Positions 1 to 9,552 of a DNA stretch of 64,000 bases are shown here, in pieces; position 1 is the first letter of the stretch; the number at the start of each line of letters is the position of its first letter. Under the pieces are notes generated by a model, which was not told the origin of the DNA, made no database searches, and saw only the letters and a list, made by a program, of their open reading frames with translations. The stretch lies in contig NZ_WSEL01000009.1 of assembly GCF_009758015.1 (NCBI RefSeq), positions 1,413,501 to 1,477,500 of the forward strand. The letters are read 5' to 3'. This stretch comes from Ramlibacter pinisoli (GTDB lineage: Bacteria; Pseudomonadota; Gammaproteobacteria; Burkholderiales; Burkholderiaceae_C). Position numbers and translations under genes: made by a program.

Positions 1-727
1 AGTCCTCGAGGGTGCGCAGGAACCCACGCGAGCGCACCATGTACTCGGCCTCCGCGAGCTCCACCACCGAACCGCCCGCGGCCTGGTTCGCCTTCTGGAG
101 CGCCTGGGTCACCATCGACTGGGTGACGCCCGCACTGCGCATGCGGTCCGGGTCCAGCACCACCTGGTACTGGCGCACCATGCCGCCGATGCTGGCCACC
201 TCCGCCACGTCGGGAACCGTCTTGAGCTCGAACTTCAGGAACCAGTCGTTCAGCGCCCGCAACTGCGAGATGTCATGCTGTCCCGTGCGGTCGACCAGCG
301 CGTATTCGTAGACCCAGCCGACGCCGGTGGCGTCCGGCCCCAGCGCGGCGTTGGCACCTGCCGGCAGGCGGCTCTGCACCTGGTTCAAGTACTCCACGAC
401 GCGCGAGCGGGCCCAGTAGGGGTCGGTCCTGTCGTCGAAGAGGACGTAGACGAACGAGTCGCCGAAGAAGGAATACCCGCGCACGACCTTTGCCCCGGGC
501 ACGCTCAGCATCGTCGTCGTCAGCGGATAGGTCACCAGGTCCTCGACCACTTGCGGCGCCTTGCCGGGATAGGGCGTGCGCACGATCACCTGGGTGTCCG
601 AGAGATCGGGCAGCGCATCGAGCGCCATGCGGGGCACGGACCAGACGCCGGCCAGCAGGATGAACGCCGTCGCCATCAGGACCAGGAACCGGTTGCGGAT
701 GGACCAGCGGATGAGCGCCGCGATCAC
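1..727 (-). CDS. cusA: Cu(I)/Ag(I) efflux RND pump, N-terminal part (cut by window edge)
   Basis: Inner-membrane proton-driven pump of a tripartite heavy-metal RND efflux system (CusA/CzcA family), which moves metal out through CusB and CusC. Only the first 242 codons are visible; family members are about 1,040 residues. Seen here are the first membrane helix (about residues 13-31), the following motif [10 protein letters not shown] and the start of the periplasmic porter domain. The GTG start overlaps the cusB stop as GTGA, which suggests translational coupling. Copper/silver rather than zinc/cobalt is inferred from the CusF-like domain on the neighbouring adaptor, because the metal-site residues of the pump lie outside the window. 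Confidence 0.9.
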   Translation of the reverse strand, partial: MIAALIRWSIRNRFLVLMATAFILLAGVWSVPRMALDALPDLSDTQVIVRTPYPGKAPQVVEDLVTYPLTTTMLSVPGAKVVRGYSFFGDSFVYVLFDDRTDPYWARSRVVEYLNQVQSRLPAGANAALGPDATGVGWVYEYALVDRTGQHDISQLRALNDWFLKFELKTVPDVAEVASIGGMVRQYQVVLDPDRMRSAGVTQSMVTQALQKANQAAGGSVVELAEAEYMVRSRGFLRTLED

Positions 728-2244
728 TTGCCGGCTCCCGTGGGCTGCACTGTCACGAGCTCCCAGCCCATCGGGCCCCCCTTCCTGAACTCGAACCGGA
801 TGCTGTCGCCGGCCTTCAGGCCCGGGAACGCCTTCGGTCCGGGCTTGCTGAACCCCATGGTCATGGCCGGCCACTTGAGCTCGGGCACGGGGCCATGCGA
901 GATGGTGATGCCATCCGGATCCACACTCTCGACCGTCCCCTGGGCGCTGAAGGTGCCCGGCGCCGCAGGTGCCTGCGCCTGCGCCTGCGAGGCGGGCGCG
1001 CCGGCCGCAGGCACGGCCTGGCCGGCGGCTGCCATGCCCCCCAGGACGGACTTCAGGCGCGCCTCCGAATCCACCAGGAACTGCCCGCTGGCCACGACCT
1101 GGTCGCCTTCGCCCAGTCCCTGGACGACTTCGAGCTGGTCCCCCAGGTCGGCGCCCAGGCCGACTTCGCGCGGCTCGAACGTCCCGTTCGCGTTGCGCAC
1201 GATGGCCACCGCACGGGTCCCGGTCCGGATGACGGCTTCGGCGGGCACCACCAGGCGGGAGCGGACCGGACCGGCGACCTGCAGGCGCAACAGCATCCCC
1301 GGCGTGAGGCGGCCGGCCTTGTTGGCCACCTGGAACCGGGCCTGCACGGTCCGCGTGCTCGCGCTGACCTGCGGAAGGATTTCCTTGAGCTCGCCCTCGA
1401 AGGCCTGCGACGCGTCGGCCTGCAGCGCCGCCTTCACCTTCTGGCCCCGCTGCAGGTGCACCGCCTGCCCTTCCGGCACCTCCGCCACCGCCCAGACGCG
1501 CTCCAGGCCGGCGATCCGGAAGAGGGTCATGCCCGGATTCACCGCGACGCCATCGCGCACGCCGAGCTCCGCCACCACACCGCTCACCGGTGCCGTCACC
1601 GTGAAGCGTGCCTGGGCGGTGCCGGCCTGCTCGCTCTGCCGCAGCAAGGCGTCGGGGATGGACATCGCGCGCATCCGGTCCCGGGCCGCCGCCAGCAGGT
1701 CGTCGGCAACGCCGGCCCGCTTCAGGGCCAGGTACTCGTTCTGCGGCCCCAGCCAGCCGGGGGCGTAGATGGTCGCCAGGGGCTGCCCGCGGCGGACGGA
1801 CTCCATGGGAGCGCGGACCAGCAGACGCTCGACGTAGCCGTCGACCCGGGTCTGCACCGCCTCCGTCAGCCGCTCGTCGAACTGGACGGTCCCGACGGCA
1901 TCGAACGAGCTGGCCGCCCGGGTGCGCGTCACCGTTGCCGTGCGGATGCCCAGGTTCTGCTGCACGCCGGGGCTGACCTTCACCGCGGTGTCGTTCTGCT
2001 CGTCGGCGTAGACCGGCACCAGCTGCATGTCCATGAAGGGCGACTTGCCTGGCTTGTCGAAGCGGGGCCCCGGCACCATGGGGTCGTGCCAGTAGAGAAC
2101 CTTGCGCTCGCCCTGCTGTCCCGCGGCCGGCGCACCGGTTGCCTGCGTCTGCCCCGTGGTCCCGACGTGCCGGCCGGCGAAGAAGCCGCCGGCGGCCAGG
2201 GCGGCCGCCGCCACGGCTGCGGCCGCGATGTGGGTGCGCTTCAT
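724..2244 (-). CDS. cusB: Periplasmic adaptor CusB with fused CusF-like domain
   Basis: Membrane-fusion protein linking CusA to the outer-membrane channel. The 506 residues contain an N-terminal anchor or signal (about 6-24), a heavy-metal-binding segment with WHDPM and [14 protein letters not shown] (about 50-81), the barrel-sandwich and hairpin core of RND adaptors, and a C-terminal CusF-like domain (about 430-506). The CusF-like part carries KWPAMTMGF, matching the Trp/Met Cu(I) and Ag(I) site of CusF. In Escherichia coli CusF is a separate chaperone; here it is part of the adaptor. The start overlaps the cusC stop as ATGA, so cusC-cusB-cusA is one operon on this strand. Confidence 0.92.
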   Translation of the reverse strand: MKRTHIAAAAVAAAALAAGGFFAGRHVGTTGQTQATGAPAAGQQGERKVLYWHDPMVPGPRFDKPGKSPFMDMQLVPVYADEQNDTAVKVSPGVQQNLGIRTATVTRTRAASSFDAVGTVQFDERLTEAVQTRVDGYVERLLVRAPMESVRRGQPLATIYAPGWLGPQNEYLALKRAGVADDLLAAARDRMRAMSIPDALLRQSEQAGTAQARFTVTAPVSGVVAELGVRDGVAVNPGMTLFRIAGLERVWAVAEVPEGQAVHLQRGQKVKAALQADASQAFEGELKEILPQVSASTRTVQARFQVANKAGRLTPGMLLRLQVAGPVRSRLVVPAEAVIRTGTRAVAIVRNANGTFEPREVGLGADLGDQLEVVQGLGEGDQVVASGQFLVDSEARLKSVLGGMAAAGQAVPAAGAPASQAQAQAPAAPGTFSAQGTVESVDPDGITISHGPVPELKWPAMTMGFSKPGPKAFPGLKAGDSIRFEFRKGGPMGWELVTVQPTGAGK

Positions 2245-3470
2245 GGGGCACCTCCGGGAATGGACTTGAAGGCAAGCTGCGCCTGCACCCTGGCGAGGTC
2301 GCGCTGCAGCGTGAGCAACTTGCGCTGGACGTCGACCTCGGCGTGCCGGGCCTCGAACAGGGTCATGAGCGGCACCTGGTTGGACCGGTAGCCCGCCAGG
2401 GCGGCCTGGGTGCGTTGCTGCGTCGGCGTGACCACGCCGGCCCGGTATCGCTCCAGCCGCTGCGCGAGGCGCCGGGCGTCACTGGCCAGGCTGCGGTACT
2501 CGCCCGAGGCCGTCCGGGTCGCCTCTTCCAGCGCGGCTTCTGCCTTGCCGACCAACGCCAGCCGGGCCGCCGTGGCGCGGTCCTGCCGCTCGCCGGGAGC
2601 GACCGGCAGCGGGATGGTCACGCCGATGTTGACCATGTCCGAGAAGCCCGTGCGCTGGCCATAGGACGCCTCCCAGGTCCAGTTCGGCTGGCGGTTCACG
2701 GCCGTCGCGGAGGCTTCCGCGCGCGCGACCTCGATGTCCCGCTGCGCCTGGACGACGGCGGGATGGCTGGCGACCCAGGCCTGCTCGGCGGTTGTGGCCG
2801 GCAGCGCCGGCGCGGCCAGGTCATCGGCCGCAAGACCCACCCACCGTTGCAGGGTCGCCAGGGCCGAGGCCTGCGCCTGTCCCACGTCGGCGGATTCATC
2901 TTCCGCCACGCCGCGCGCCGCGGTCAGCTGCAGCACTTCCTGGCTGCTCCCGGTGGAGGATGCGAGGCGCGCTCTCGCGGCCTCTGCCTCCTCGTGCACG
3001 TGGTGCTCGGTGAGGGTCGTGAGTTTCAGCGCTTCGGCGGCGTAGTAGGCATCCAGGTACGCCAGGGCCGTTTGCAGGCGGGTGTCCGCCAGGGCCACCT
3101 GGCCGATGGCCGCTTCCCGGCCGACCTGCGCCGTGGCGGCGGCCTGGCGCAGCGCGCGCTTGTCGGATGACACCCACTCCTGGGTCACGCCGAGCCGCTT
3201 CATCGTCATCGAATCCGCGTTGGTGCGCAGCCGGTCCGGGCCGGTCACCGGCAGGTTCTCGATGCCGACGATGAGCATCGGGTCGGGCAGCTGCCCGGCG
3301 GCGCGTGCAGCCTCAGCGGCGCCGGAAGCACCGGCCCGCGCGGCACGCACGGACTGGGAGCGCTGCGCGGCAAGCTCGAGGGCCTGCTCCAGGCTCAGGG
3401 GCGCTGCCGGGGCCAGGGCCGGCAGCCATGCGGCAACTACGGCCGCCGCGGGAAGGAAACGGATCAGCAT
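2241..3470 (-). CDS. cusC: TolC-family outer-membrane channel of the Cus system
   Basis: Outer-membrane efflux protein, 409 residues, forming the exit duct for the CusAB pump. A cleavable signal peptide (about residues 1-22, ending APA) precedes the duplicated TolC-type helical repeats, starting at [15 protein letters not shown]. There is no lipobox cysteine, so unlike many CusC/NodT proteins it is probably not a lipoprotein. It is first of the three pump genes and is followed by cusB with a 4-base overlap. Family assignment is strong; the metal specificity comes from its neighbours. Confidence 0.88.
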   Translation of the reverse strand: MLIRFLPAAAVVAAWLPALAPAAPLSLEQALELAAQRSQSVRAARAGASGAAEAARAAGQLPDPMLIVGIENLPVTGPDRLRTNADSMTMKRLGVTQEWVSSDKRALRQAAATAQVGREAAIGQVALADTRLQTALAYLDAYYAAEALKLTTLTEHHVHEEAEAARARLASSTGSSQEVLQLTAARGVAEDESADVGQAQASALATLQRWVGLAADDLAAPALPATTAEQAWVASHPAVVQAQRDIEVARAEASATAVNRQPNWTWEASYGQRTGFSDMVNIGVTIPLPVAPGERQDRATAARLALVGKAEAALEEATRTASGEYRSLASDARRLAQRLERYRAGVVTPTQQRTQAALAGYRSNQVPLMTLFEARHAEVDVQRKLLTLQRDLARVQAQLAFKSIPGGAP

Positions 3471-3545
3471 GACATCTCCGGGGACAACGGGGCGGAGGTC
3501 GCGCAGCGGCCATGCCGCGGCGACGCCGGTCGGTCGACGGAGAAG

Positions 3546-3959
3546 TCAGACTCGAAGCCTGAGCGTGGACAGGAACAGCGGGTCCGGAGGTGGTCGCTCT
3601 TCACCGGCGCGGGCGAAGACGACCGATGGGTTGGCGCCGGCGTCCGGCAGGAGCCGCACCACGAGGACCTGCACCACGGCCGGCAGGCTGACGGCCGGGA
3701 CCTGGACGCCGTCAAACGACTGGGGCGCGTTGGCACAGTGCTGGTGGCACAGGACGGGCTGCTCCGGGTCGACCGGCTGGCCGCCCGCCATGTCCATGCC
3801 GTCGCAGGGCTGGCCGGCCACCATCTGCATGGCCGGCATCCCGCCGGGTTGCTGCGCCGGCTGCGGACAGACGTAGTTCGCCAGCGCGAACTGTGCGAAC
3901 AGCAGCGACAGCACCACGAGGAACGTGGTGGTCAGCCGGTGTGCGCGCAGGCGGAGCAT
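3546..3959 (-). CDS. Exported Met/Cys/His-rich small protein at head of cus operon
   Basis: Unrecognised 137-residue protein. It has a signal peptide (about residues 10-27, ending ALA) and then a short segment rich in potential metal ligands: Cys31, Met41, Met44, Met46, Cys52, Met55, Met57 and a CHQHC motif at 71-75. The C-terminal half is proline- and valine-rich without a recognisable domain. It lies 75 bases upstream of cusC on the same strand and probably shares its transcript. Similar small exported proteins are common at the head of copper/silver efflux operons. A periplasmic Cu(I)-binding or sensing role is inference from ligand content and position. Confidence 0.65.
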   Translation of the reverse strand: MLRLRAHRLTTTFLVVLSLLFAQFALANYVCPQPAQQPGGMPAMQMVAGQPCDGMDMAGGQPVDPEQPVLCHQHCANAPQSFDGVQVPAVSLPAVVQVLVVRLLPDAGANPSVVFARAGEERPPPDPLFLSTLRLRV

Positions 3960-4031
3960 GGAGTGCGAAGTGTACGTTCCGGTGTGCAGGGCGGCGGTTC
4001 AGCCAGATTCCATCGTCGAGCTTGCCGCCAC

Positions 4032-4526
4032 CTAGCCGTGCCAGGGGGTGATGCGCGGCAACCATCGCCTCACGTTCGCCCGGTAGCGCCTGTACTCGTC
4101 GCCGAACTGCTCGCCCAGCGCAGGCTCTTCGTAGGCGACAACGAACAGGAAGAATCCGGCCCACACGAACGCGCCGTACCCCAGCACCGTGACGCTCCCG
4201 AACAGGAGGCCCTGGCCGGCGATCAACGCCGTGACGGCGACGTACATCGGATTGCGGACGAAGCGATAGAGCCCGGTGACGACGAGGCGCTCGGGAGGCA
4301 TCACGGGCGCCGGTGTGCCGAGGCCCTGCAACGCGAAGCGAGCGAACGAATCGAGCAGGATGGGCAACCCGGCGACGACCAGGGCGGCGCCGAGCACGCG
4401 CGCGATCGGGAATAGCGCAGGCGCGAATTGCCAGTGCGTGAGGTACCAGGGGATGTACCCGGCGAGCGTGCCCGGCGCGATGACCAGGAAGATCGCGGAA
4501 CCGAAGATTGCGGCGGCGCGCTGCAC
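4032..4526 (-). CDS. Isoprenylcysteine carboxylmethyltransferase-family membrane protein
   Basis: Integral membrane protein of 164 residues with about four hydrophobic segments. It carries the conserved C-terminal signature of the ICMT/phospholipid methyltransferase superfamily: VVTGLYRFVRNPMYVA (about 85-100) and EEPALGEQFGDEYRRYRANV near the end. Bacterial members of this size usually lack a known substrate; methyl transfer from S-adenosylmethionine to a lipid or small molecule is the family expectation. It is on the same strand as the cus operon, downstream of the liv terminator, and may be transcribed alone. Specific function unknown. Confidence 0.8.
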   Translation of the reverse strand: MQRAAAIFGSAIFLVIAPGTLAGYIPWYLTHWQFAPALFPIARVLGAALVVAGLPILLDSFARFALQGLGTPAPVMPPERLVVTGLYRFVRNPMYVAVTALIAGQGLLFGSVTVLGYGAFVWAGFFLFVVAYEEPALGEQFGDEYRRYRANVRRWLPRITPWHG

Positions 4527-4614
4527 GACAGGAGCTTACTCACCGCCGCCGCGACATGTCCAGCCGACGCGGCGCGCGAAGCAGAGCGCGATCTCATCCG
4601 TGCAGGCCCCCGCA

Positions 4615-4646
4615 GAAAAAAGGCCACCTCAACTGGAGGTGGCCTT
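4615..4646 (-). terminator. Rho-independent terminator of the liv operon
   Basis: On the minus strand an 11-base-pair stem (core GGCCACCTC / GAGGTGGCC) with a five-base loop is followed directly by a run of T residues. It lies about 80 bases downstream of the stop of the branched-chain amino-acid-binding protein gene. This is a textbook intrinsic terminator and separates that operon from the methyltransferase-like gene. The short T/C tract on the other side could give weak activity on the plus strand. Confidence 0.9.
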
Positions 4647-4728
4647 CCTGTCCGCCGGTCAGCGCGGCATCAACACGTCAACCGATCGCCTGGCCCCCGG
4701 GGCGGCCTTGCCTGTCGCGGCATTCCGC

Positions 4729-5889
4729 TCACTTGAACGAACTGAGCGCGCGCTCCTTGACCTTGCCGCCCTCGATGACGGCCACGCGGGTGTCGGCCAT
4801 GGAGCCGCCCTTGTCGTCCACGCCGGCCAGGCCGTTCGGGTTGGCGACCGGCGAGAGCTGCTTCATCGCCTTGTCCAGGTTGGCGCGGATGGCAGTGGCA
4901 TCGGTCACGCTGCCGGCCAGCTTCATGGCCATGGCGGTGGCGTGCACGGCGGTGTAGTTGAGCGACACCTCCGAGCTGGGCACGCGACCCGGGTAGACCT
5001 TCTGGAAGCGCTGCACGAAGGCCTTGGAATCCGGCGCCGGGTCCTCGATCAGCGGCAGCACGCCGATGGAGCCTTCCAGCGGGCCGTAGCCGCCGATCAC
5101 CTTGGCCATCTCGTCCATCTTGGCCTGGTCGATGATGACGAAGCCGCCCTTGAAGCCCAGCTCGCGGGCCTGCTTGGCCACCAGTGCGGTGGGCTCGGAG
5201 GCGCCGCCGATGAACATCACGTCGGGCTTGGCCGACACGGCGCGGCTCACGCCGCTGTAGAAGTCGGTGTCCTTGTTGTAGGACATCGGGTTCTCGGCCA
5301 CCACCTTGCCGCCGGCAGCCTCCCAGGCCGGCTTGAACACCGCGGTCCAGGCCTTGGCGTAGTCGTGGTCGGCGTTGGCGATGGCCAGGTTCTTGCCGTA
5401 CTTGCCCATGGCGTGCCGGATGAACGGCTGCACGTAGGAGGTGAACTCCGGCGGGATGCGCAGGGTCAGCTTGTTGCCGCGCGCGGTGACCTGCGGCACG
5501 CTGGTGTAGGCCAGCACCAGGTACTTCTGCGCCTCGTTGTTGGTCTGGGCCGCGAAGATGCCGCCCGAGTGGGGAATCAGGATGGCCGGTGTCTTGTGCT
5601 CCTGCACCAGGCGCTGGGCATTGATGGCCGTCTCGCTGGGGTTGTACTTGTCGTCCAGGCCCACGACCTCGAGCTTGTATTTCTTGCCGCCCACGTCCAG
5701 GCCCTGGGCATTGATCTCGTCCACGGCCATCTTCATGCCGTCCAGCACGTTCTTGCCGTACAGCGCGGCGCCGCCGGAGAGCGGACCCGAGTAGCCGATC
5801 TTCACGACCTCCTGGGCCAGGGCCGGGGCGGTGGCGGCCAGGCCGAACGCGGCGACCGCCGCGAGGCGCTTGACGTGCGAGGGAATCAT
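4729..5889 (-). CDS. Branched-chain amino-acid-type ABC transporter substrate-binding protein
   Basis: Periplasmic binding protein of the LivJ/LivK type (Peripla_BP_6 fold), 386 residues, delivering ligand to the LivHM permease encoded upstream. The signal peptide (about residues 1-25, cut after ALA) is followed by VVKIGYSGPLSGGAALYGKN, the usual start of the mature domain, and LIPHSGGIFAAQTN near the ligand pocket. The ligand could be a branched-chain amino acid, an aromatic acid or an amide; sequence alone does not decide. It is the last gene of the operon, separated from livF by a 123-base repeat-like spacer, and is followed by an intrinsic terminator. Confidence 0.9.
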   Translation of the reverse strand: MIPSHVKRLAAVAAFGLAATAPALAQEVVKIGYSGPLSGGAALYGKNVLDGMKMAVDEINAQGLDVGGKKYKLEVVGLDDKYNPSETAINAQRLVQEHKTPAILIPHSGGIFAAQTNNEAQKYLVLAYTSVPQVTARGNKLTLRIPPEFTSYVQPFIRHAMGKYGKNLAIANADHDYAKAWTAVFKPAWEAAGGKVVAENPMSYNKDTDFYSGVSRAVSAKPDVMFIGGASEPTALVAKQARELGFKGGFVIIDQAKMDEMAKVIGGYGPLEGSIGVLPLIEDPAPDSKAFVQRFQKVYPGRVPSSEVSLNYTAVHATAMAMKLAGSVTDATAIRANLDKAMKQLSPVANPNGLAGVDDKGGSMADTRVAVIEGGKVKERALSSFK

Positions 5890-5925
5890 GAGGGTCTCCT
5901 TCGTTTGACAGAGCAGGGGATTTCG

Positions 5926-6011
5926 CGGGGGCCACCGCGGAACCGGCTTTGCCGGGCCGCTGGTGGCGCCCCCTCGAGGGGGAGGCGGCCACAGGCCGCT
6001 TCGGGGGGGAG
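5926..6011. repeat. Structured intergenic repeat between livF and the binding-protein gene
   Basis: A GC-rich spacer made of nested inverted repeats: CGGC-TTT-GCCG, a palindrome CCCCCTCGAGGGGG at 5969-5982, and GCGGCC-ACA-GGCCGC. The pattern, with CCCCCTCGAGGGGG followed by GGCCGC and a G run, resembles intergenic repeats that are abundant in Comamonadaceae genomes (from memory, not checked here). In this position it could adjust expression of the binding-protein gene relative to the membrane and ATPase genes upstream. No coding potential was seen. Confidence 0.55.
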
Positions 6012-6012
6012 C

Positions 6013-6720
6013 CTATGCACCGATGTAGGCCTTGCGGATGGTGTCGTTGCCCAGCAGGGTGTCGCGGTCGCCTTCCATCACGATGCGGCCGCTCTCGATG
6101 ACGTAGGCGCGGCTGGCGATCTTGAGCGCCGCATACGCGTTCTGTTCGGCCAGCAGCACGGTGGTGCCGGCCCGGTTGATGCGCTGGATGACCTCGAACA
6201 CCTGCTTGACCACCAGCGGCGCCAGGCCGAGCGAGGGTTCGTCGAGCAGCAGCGCCTGCGGGCGGCCCATGAGCGCGCGGCCGATGGCCACCATCTGCTG
6301 CTGGCCGCCCGACAGCGAGCCGGCGGTCTGCTCGCGCCGCTCGGCCAGGATGGGAAACAGCTCGAACACCTCCTGCAGCTTCCGCTGGTTGCCGGCCTTG
6401 TCGCCGCGGTGCACGTAGGCGCCCAGCATCAGGTTCTTCAGCACCGACATCTGCGGGAACAGCTTGCGGCCCTCGGGGCACAGCACCACGCCACGCTCGA
6501 CCACCTGCGAGGCCTTCAGGCCGGCCAGTTCCTGGTTGCGGAAGCGGATCGAGCCGCCGGTGGCCCGCAGCAGGCCGCTGGCGGTGAGGAAGATGGTGCT
6601 CTTGCCGGCGCCGTTGGCACCCAGCAGCACGACCAGCTCGCCCTCCTTCGCGTGCAGGCTGATGCCGTTGAGCGCGCGGAAGCTGCCGTAGTGCTGCGAG
6701 ACGTTCTCAAACGTCAGCAT
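6013..6720 (-). CDS. livF: Branched-chain amino-acid-type ABC transporter ATPase LivF
   Basis: ATP-hydrolysing subunit of the importer, 235 residues, the usual size. Walker A is GANGAGKS (34-41), the signature is LSGGQQQ and Walker B is ALLLDEP. The start overlaps the end of livG by 14 bases, so the two ATPases are likely translated in a coupled way. It works as a heterodimer with LivG under the LivHM channel. No missing catalytic motif was seen. Confidence 0.93.
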   Translation of the reverse strand: MLTFENVSQHYGSFRALNGISLHAKEGELVVLLGANGAGKSTIFLTASGLLRATGGSIRFRNQELAGLKASQVVERGVVLCPEGRKLFPQMSVLKNLMLGAYVHRGDKAGNQRKLQEVFELFPILAERREQTAGSLSGGQQQMVAIGRALMGRPQALLLDEPSLGLAPLVVKQVFEVIQRINRAGTTVLLAEQNAYAALKIASRAYVIESGRIVMEGDRDTLLGNDTIRKAYIGA

Positions 6721-7471
6721 GCTCGCTCCCCAGGTAGGCGTCGATGACGGCCGGGTTGCGCCGGATCTCGGCCGGCGTGCCCTCGGCGATCTTCTCGCCG
6801 TAGTTCAGCACCATGATCTTGTCGGCCAGGCTCATGATCATGTCCATCTTGTGCTCGATCAGGCACACCGTGATGCCGTGCCGCACGAACTTGCGGATCA
6901 GGTCGGCCAGGCCCTGGGTCTCCTCGGGGTTCACGCCGCCGGCCGGCTCGTCCAGCAGCACCAGCTGCGGGTCGGTGGACAGGGCCAGCGCGAACGCCAC
7001 CCGCTTGCGCTCCTCCTGCGAGATGTCGCCGGCCAGCCGCTGGGCCACGTGCGACAGGCCGACGAAGTCGAGCGCGGCGGCGGCCTTCTCGCGGCAGGCC
7101 CTCTCGTCGTCGCGCAGGCGGCGCGAGTCGAACAGCACGTCGAGCAGGCCCGAGCGCGTGCGCAGGCGGTGCCCGACGATCAGGTTGTCGAGCACGGTGG
7201 CCATGTCGAACAGCGTGGTGGCCTGGAAGGTGCGCGAGATGCCCAGCCGGGCGACCTGGTCGGCGCGCAGGCCGGTGATGTCGCGGCCCTCGTAGGCGAT
7301 GGTTCCCGACGAGGGCGGGATGGTGCCGCCCACCAGGTGGAAGAAGGTAGTCTTGCCGGCACCGTTGGGGCCGATGATGGCGTTGACCTTGCCGCGCTCG
7401 ACCGTGGTGCTGACGTCGTTGACGGCCGCCAGGCCGCCGAAGCGCTTGGTGACGTTGCGGATCTCAAGCAC
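6707..7471 (-). CDS. livG: Branched-chain amino-acid-type ABC transporter ATPase LivG
   Basis: Second ATPase of the importer, 254 residues from a GTG start. That start is preferred because a GGGAG ribosome site lies six bases upstream and the protein then opens with [14 protein letters not shown], as in the family; a longer Arg/Pro-rich reading frame upstream overlaps livM and looks spurious. Walker A is GPNGAGKT (34-41) and Walker B is LVLLDEP (169-175). The signature region reads [10 protein letters not shown] (148-157) instead of the usual YGQQRRLE-type motif, a noticeable departure. It overlaps livM by eight bases. Confidence 0.88.
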   Translation of the reverse strand: MLEIRNVTKRFGGLAAVNDVSTTVERGKVNAIIGPNGAGKTTFFHLVGGTIPPSSGTIAYEGRDITGLRADQVARLGISRTFQATTLFDMATVLDNLIVGHRLRTRSGLLDVLFDSRRLRDDERACREKAAAALDFVGLSHVAQRLAGDISQEERKRVAFALALSTDPQLVLLDEPAGGVNPEETQGLADLIRKFVRHGITVCLIEHKMDMIMSLADKIMVLNYGEKIAEGTPAEIRRNPAVIDAYLGSEHADV

Positions 7472-8492
7472 GCCCGGCTCCCGGTTGCGCCTCGCCCGCG
7501 GGCAGCGGCACGGTCGCCGGCGCGGCCGGTGCCGGGGTGGGGGCAGCCGCGGCGGCACGGCGGGCCCGCCAGCCCAGCCAGGTGCCCACGATGCCGTGCG
7601 GCAGGAAAATCACCAGGGCCACCAGGATGGGCCCGAAGACGATGAAGCGGTACTCCTGCAGGAACTGCAGGTACTGCGTGAGCCACGGCACCGACAGCGC
7701 GCCCAGCAGCGGCCCGAGCAGCGTGCCCAGCCCGCCCACCAGCATGTACATGGTCATGTCGAAGGTGTGGTCCACGCCGGCCAGCCCGGGGCCGAGGAAG
7801 CGCACGAAGCCGGCGTACAGCCCGCCCGCCAGCCCGGCGTAGAACACCGACAGCATGAAGGCCAGCAGCTTGTTGCGCATCAGCGGGATGCCCAGCGCCT
7901 CGGCCAGTGCCTCGCCGTTGCGGATGGCCATGAAGGTACGGCCCAGCAGGGAGGTGGCGATGCGGTGCATGACGAACACGCCCAGCACCAGGAAGAAGAA
8001 CACCAGGTAGTACAGCGCGCGCGGGGTGTCGAACGCGATCGGTCCGATGGCGCCCGGCGCCGGGATGCCGATGATGCCCACCGTGCCGTGGGTCAGGCTC
8101 TCCCACTTCTCGATCACCAGGTACATGATGTAGCCGACGCACAGCGTGAAGATCGAGAAGTAGTGGCCCTTGAGCCGCAGCGACACGATGCCGACGAAGA
8201 AGCCCAGCACCGCGGCGGTGACGCCCGACAGCGGGAACGCGAACCAGAACGGCAGCTGGTGGTCCACCGTCAGGATGCCCACTGTGTAGGCGCCCACCGC
8301 CATGAAGCCGCTGTGCGCCAGGTTGAACTGGCCGGTGTAGCCGGTGATCAGGTTCAGCCCGATGGTGGCGATGGCGAAGATGTAGGCGGTGGACATCACC
8401 GTCAGGTGGTAGTCGTTCTTCGCCAGGAACGGGAACGCCAGGCCCAGCGCCAGCAGCAGCAGCCAGCCCGCCCGGCCGGAGAGGAAGTTCAT
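7464..8492 (-). CDS. livM: Branched-chain amino-acid-type ABC transporter permease LivM
   Basis: Polytopic inner-membrane permease, 342 residues, paired with LivH. The central part shows the family pattern GLNLITGYTGQFNLAHSGFMAVGAY in pieces (GLNLITGYTGQ, then NLAHSGFMAVGAY), several hydrophobic helices, and the cytoplasmic coupling segment EALGIPLMRNKLLAF. The Ala/Pro-rich C-terminal tail overlaps the livG start. It follows livH by four bases, so the whole liv set is one transcription unit. Confidence 0.92.
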   Translation of the reverse strand: MNFLSGRAGWLLLLALGLAFPFLAKNDYHLTVMSTAYIFAIATIGLNLITGYTGQFNLAHSGFMAVGAYTVGILTVDHQLPFWFAFPLSGVTAAVLGFFVGIVSLRLKGHYFSIFTLCVGYIMYLVIEKWESLTHGTVGIIGIPAPGAIGPIAFDTPRALYYLVFFFLVLGVFVMHRIATSLLGRTFMAIRNGEALAEALGIPLMRNKLLAFMLSVFYAGLAGGLYAGFVRFLGPGLAGVDHTFDMTMYMLVGGLGTLLGPLLGALSVPWLTQYLQFLQEYRFIVFGPILVALVIFLPHGIVGTWLGWRARRAAAAAPTPAPAAPATVPLPAGEAQPGAGRA

Positions 8493-8496
8493 GGCG

Positions 8497-9360
8497 TCAC
8501 CTGGCTCCCTGGGCGAAGATGCCCTGCGGCCGCACCGACAGGATGGCCACCAGCAGCACGAAGGCGATGATGTCCTTGTAGGTGGGCGAGATGTAGAAGG
8601 CGCCGAAACTCTCGGCGAAGCCGATGATCAGCCCGCCGGCGATGGCGCCCGGCACGCTGCCCATGCCGCCCAGGATGATGATGACGAAGGCCTTGGTGAT
8701 CACCAGGTTGCCCATCGCCGGGTACACCAGGTTGATCGGCGCGTACAGGGTGGCGGCCACGGCGGCCAGCACGCCCGAGATGGCGAAGGTGAGCATGGAC
8801 ACCCGGGTGGCGTCGATGCCCACCAGCGCGGCGCCCTCGCGGTTCTGCGCCATCGCGATGATGGTCGAGCCCAGCACGGTGCGGGTGAGGAACAGGTGCA
8901 GCACCACCACCAGGGAGAAGGCGGCGCCGATGATCAGCAGCCGCTGCACCGGCGCCGTGACGCCGCCCAGTTCGACGATGCCCGTGTAGGGCGTCTGCAT
9001 GCGCTGGAAGTCGGCGCCCCACAGCGCCTGCGCCCCGGCCTCCAGGAACAGCAGCACGCCGATGGCGGCGATCATGGGATGCAGGCCCGAGGCCTTGCGC
9101 AGCGGGTGGAACACCAGCCGCTCGGCCAGCGTGGCCAGCACGGCGACGCAGGCCGCCGACCCCAGCATGGCCAGCCAGTAGTTGAAGCCCCAGGCCTTCA
9201 TGAGGTGGAAGGAGATGAAGGCGCCTGCCATGTAGAACGCGCCGTGGGCGAAGTTCGGCACGTGCAGGATGCCGTACACCAGCGTGAGGCCGAGCGCGAC
9301 GAGGCTGTAGATGCCGCCGAGCGTCAGCCCGTTGAGCACTTGCTGCAGGAAGAGATCCAT
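8497..9360 (-). CDS. livH: Branched-chain amino-acid-type ABC transporter permease LivH
   Basis: Inner-membrane permease, 287 residues from the chosen ATG. The start is placed at MDLFLQQVLNGLTLGG because family members begin there; an in-frame ATG 69 bases upstream would add a 23-residue Ala/Pro-rich stretch that does not look like LivH, although neither start has a strong ribosome site. Family motifs include YSLVALGLTLVYGILHVPNF and ILGGMGSVPGAIAGG. It is the first gene of the liv operon. The upstream spacer holds an inverted repeat (GCCAACC / GGTTGGC, 9425-9455) that could be an operator. Confidence 0.88.
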   Translation of the reverse strand: MDLFLQQVLNGLTLGGIYSLVALGLTLVYGILHVPNFAHGAFYMAGAFISFHLMKAWGFNYWLAMLGSAACVAVLATLAERLVFHPLRKASGLHPMIAAIGVLLFLEAGAQALWGADFQRMQTPYTGIVELGGVTAPVQRLLIIGAAFSLVVVLHLFLTRTVLGSTIIAMAQNREGAALVGIDATRVSMLTFAISGVLAAVAATLYAPINLVYPAMGNLVITKAFVIIILGGMGSVPGAIAGGLIIGFAESFGAFYISPTYKDIIAFVLLVAILSVRPQGIFAQGAR

Positions 9361-9486
9361 GGGCACCGGTGGGAGGGGCGCGGCCAATGTAGCGCAGGGT
9401 TCGGCCTGCGCAACGCCGCGGATCGCCAACCAAGGGAAACCACCGAAGGGTTGGCGTCCTCCCGTGTCACCTTCGCGTCTGCCGGT

Positions 9487-9508
9487 CCCGCGACCGGCTG
9501 GTCGCGGG
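9487..9508 (-). terminator. Hairpin downstream of the receiver-kinase-receiver gene
   Basis: A perfect nine-base-pair stem CCCGCGACC / GGTCGCGGG with loop GGCT lies about 45 bases beyond the stop of the hybrid kinase gene. There is no T-run, so it is at most a factor-assisted terminator or an mRNA 3-prime end stabiliser. Direction is assigned from the upstream gene. Confidence 0.35.
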
Positions 9509-9552
9509 CGCGCGTCCGGCCGCCAGGGCCACGCGGCGGACCGCGTGCCCGC

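Noticed and set aside
275..2391. Long plus-strand frames opposite cusA/cusB
   Set aside because: Arg/Pro/Gly-rich antisense frames typical of GC-rich DNA; the minus strand encodes the complete CusB with family motifs.
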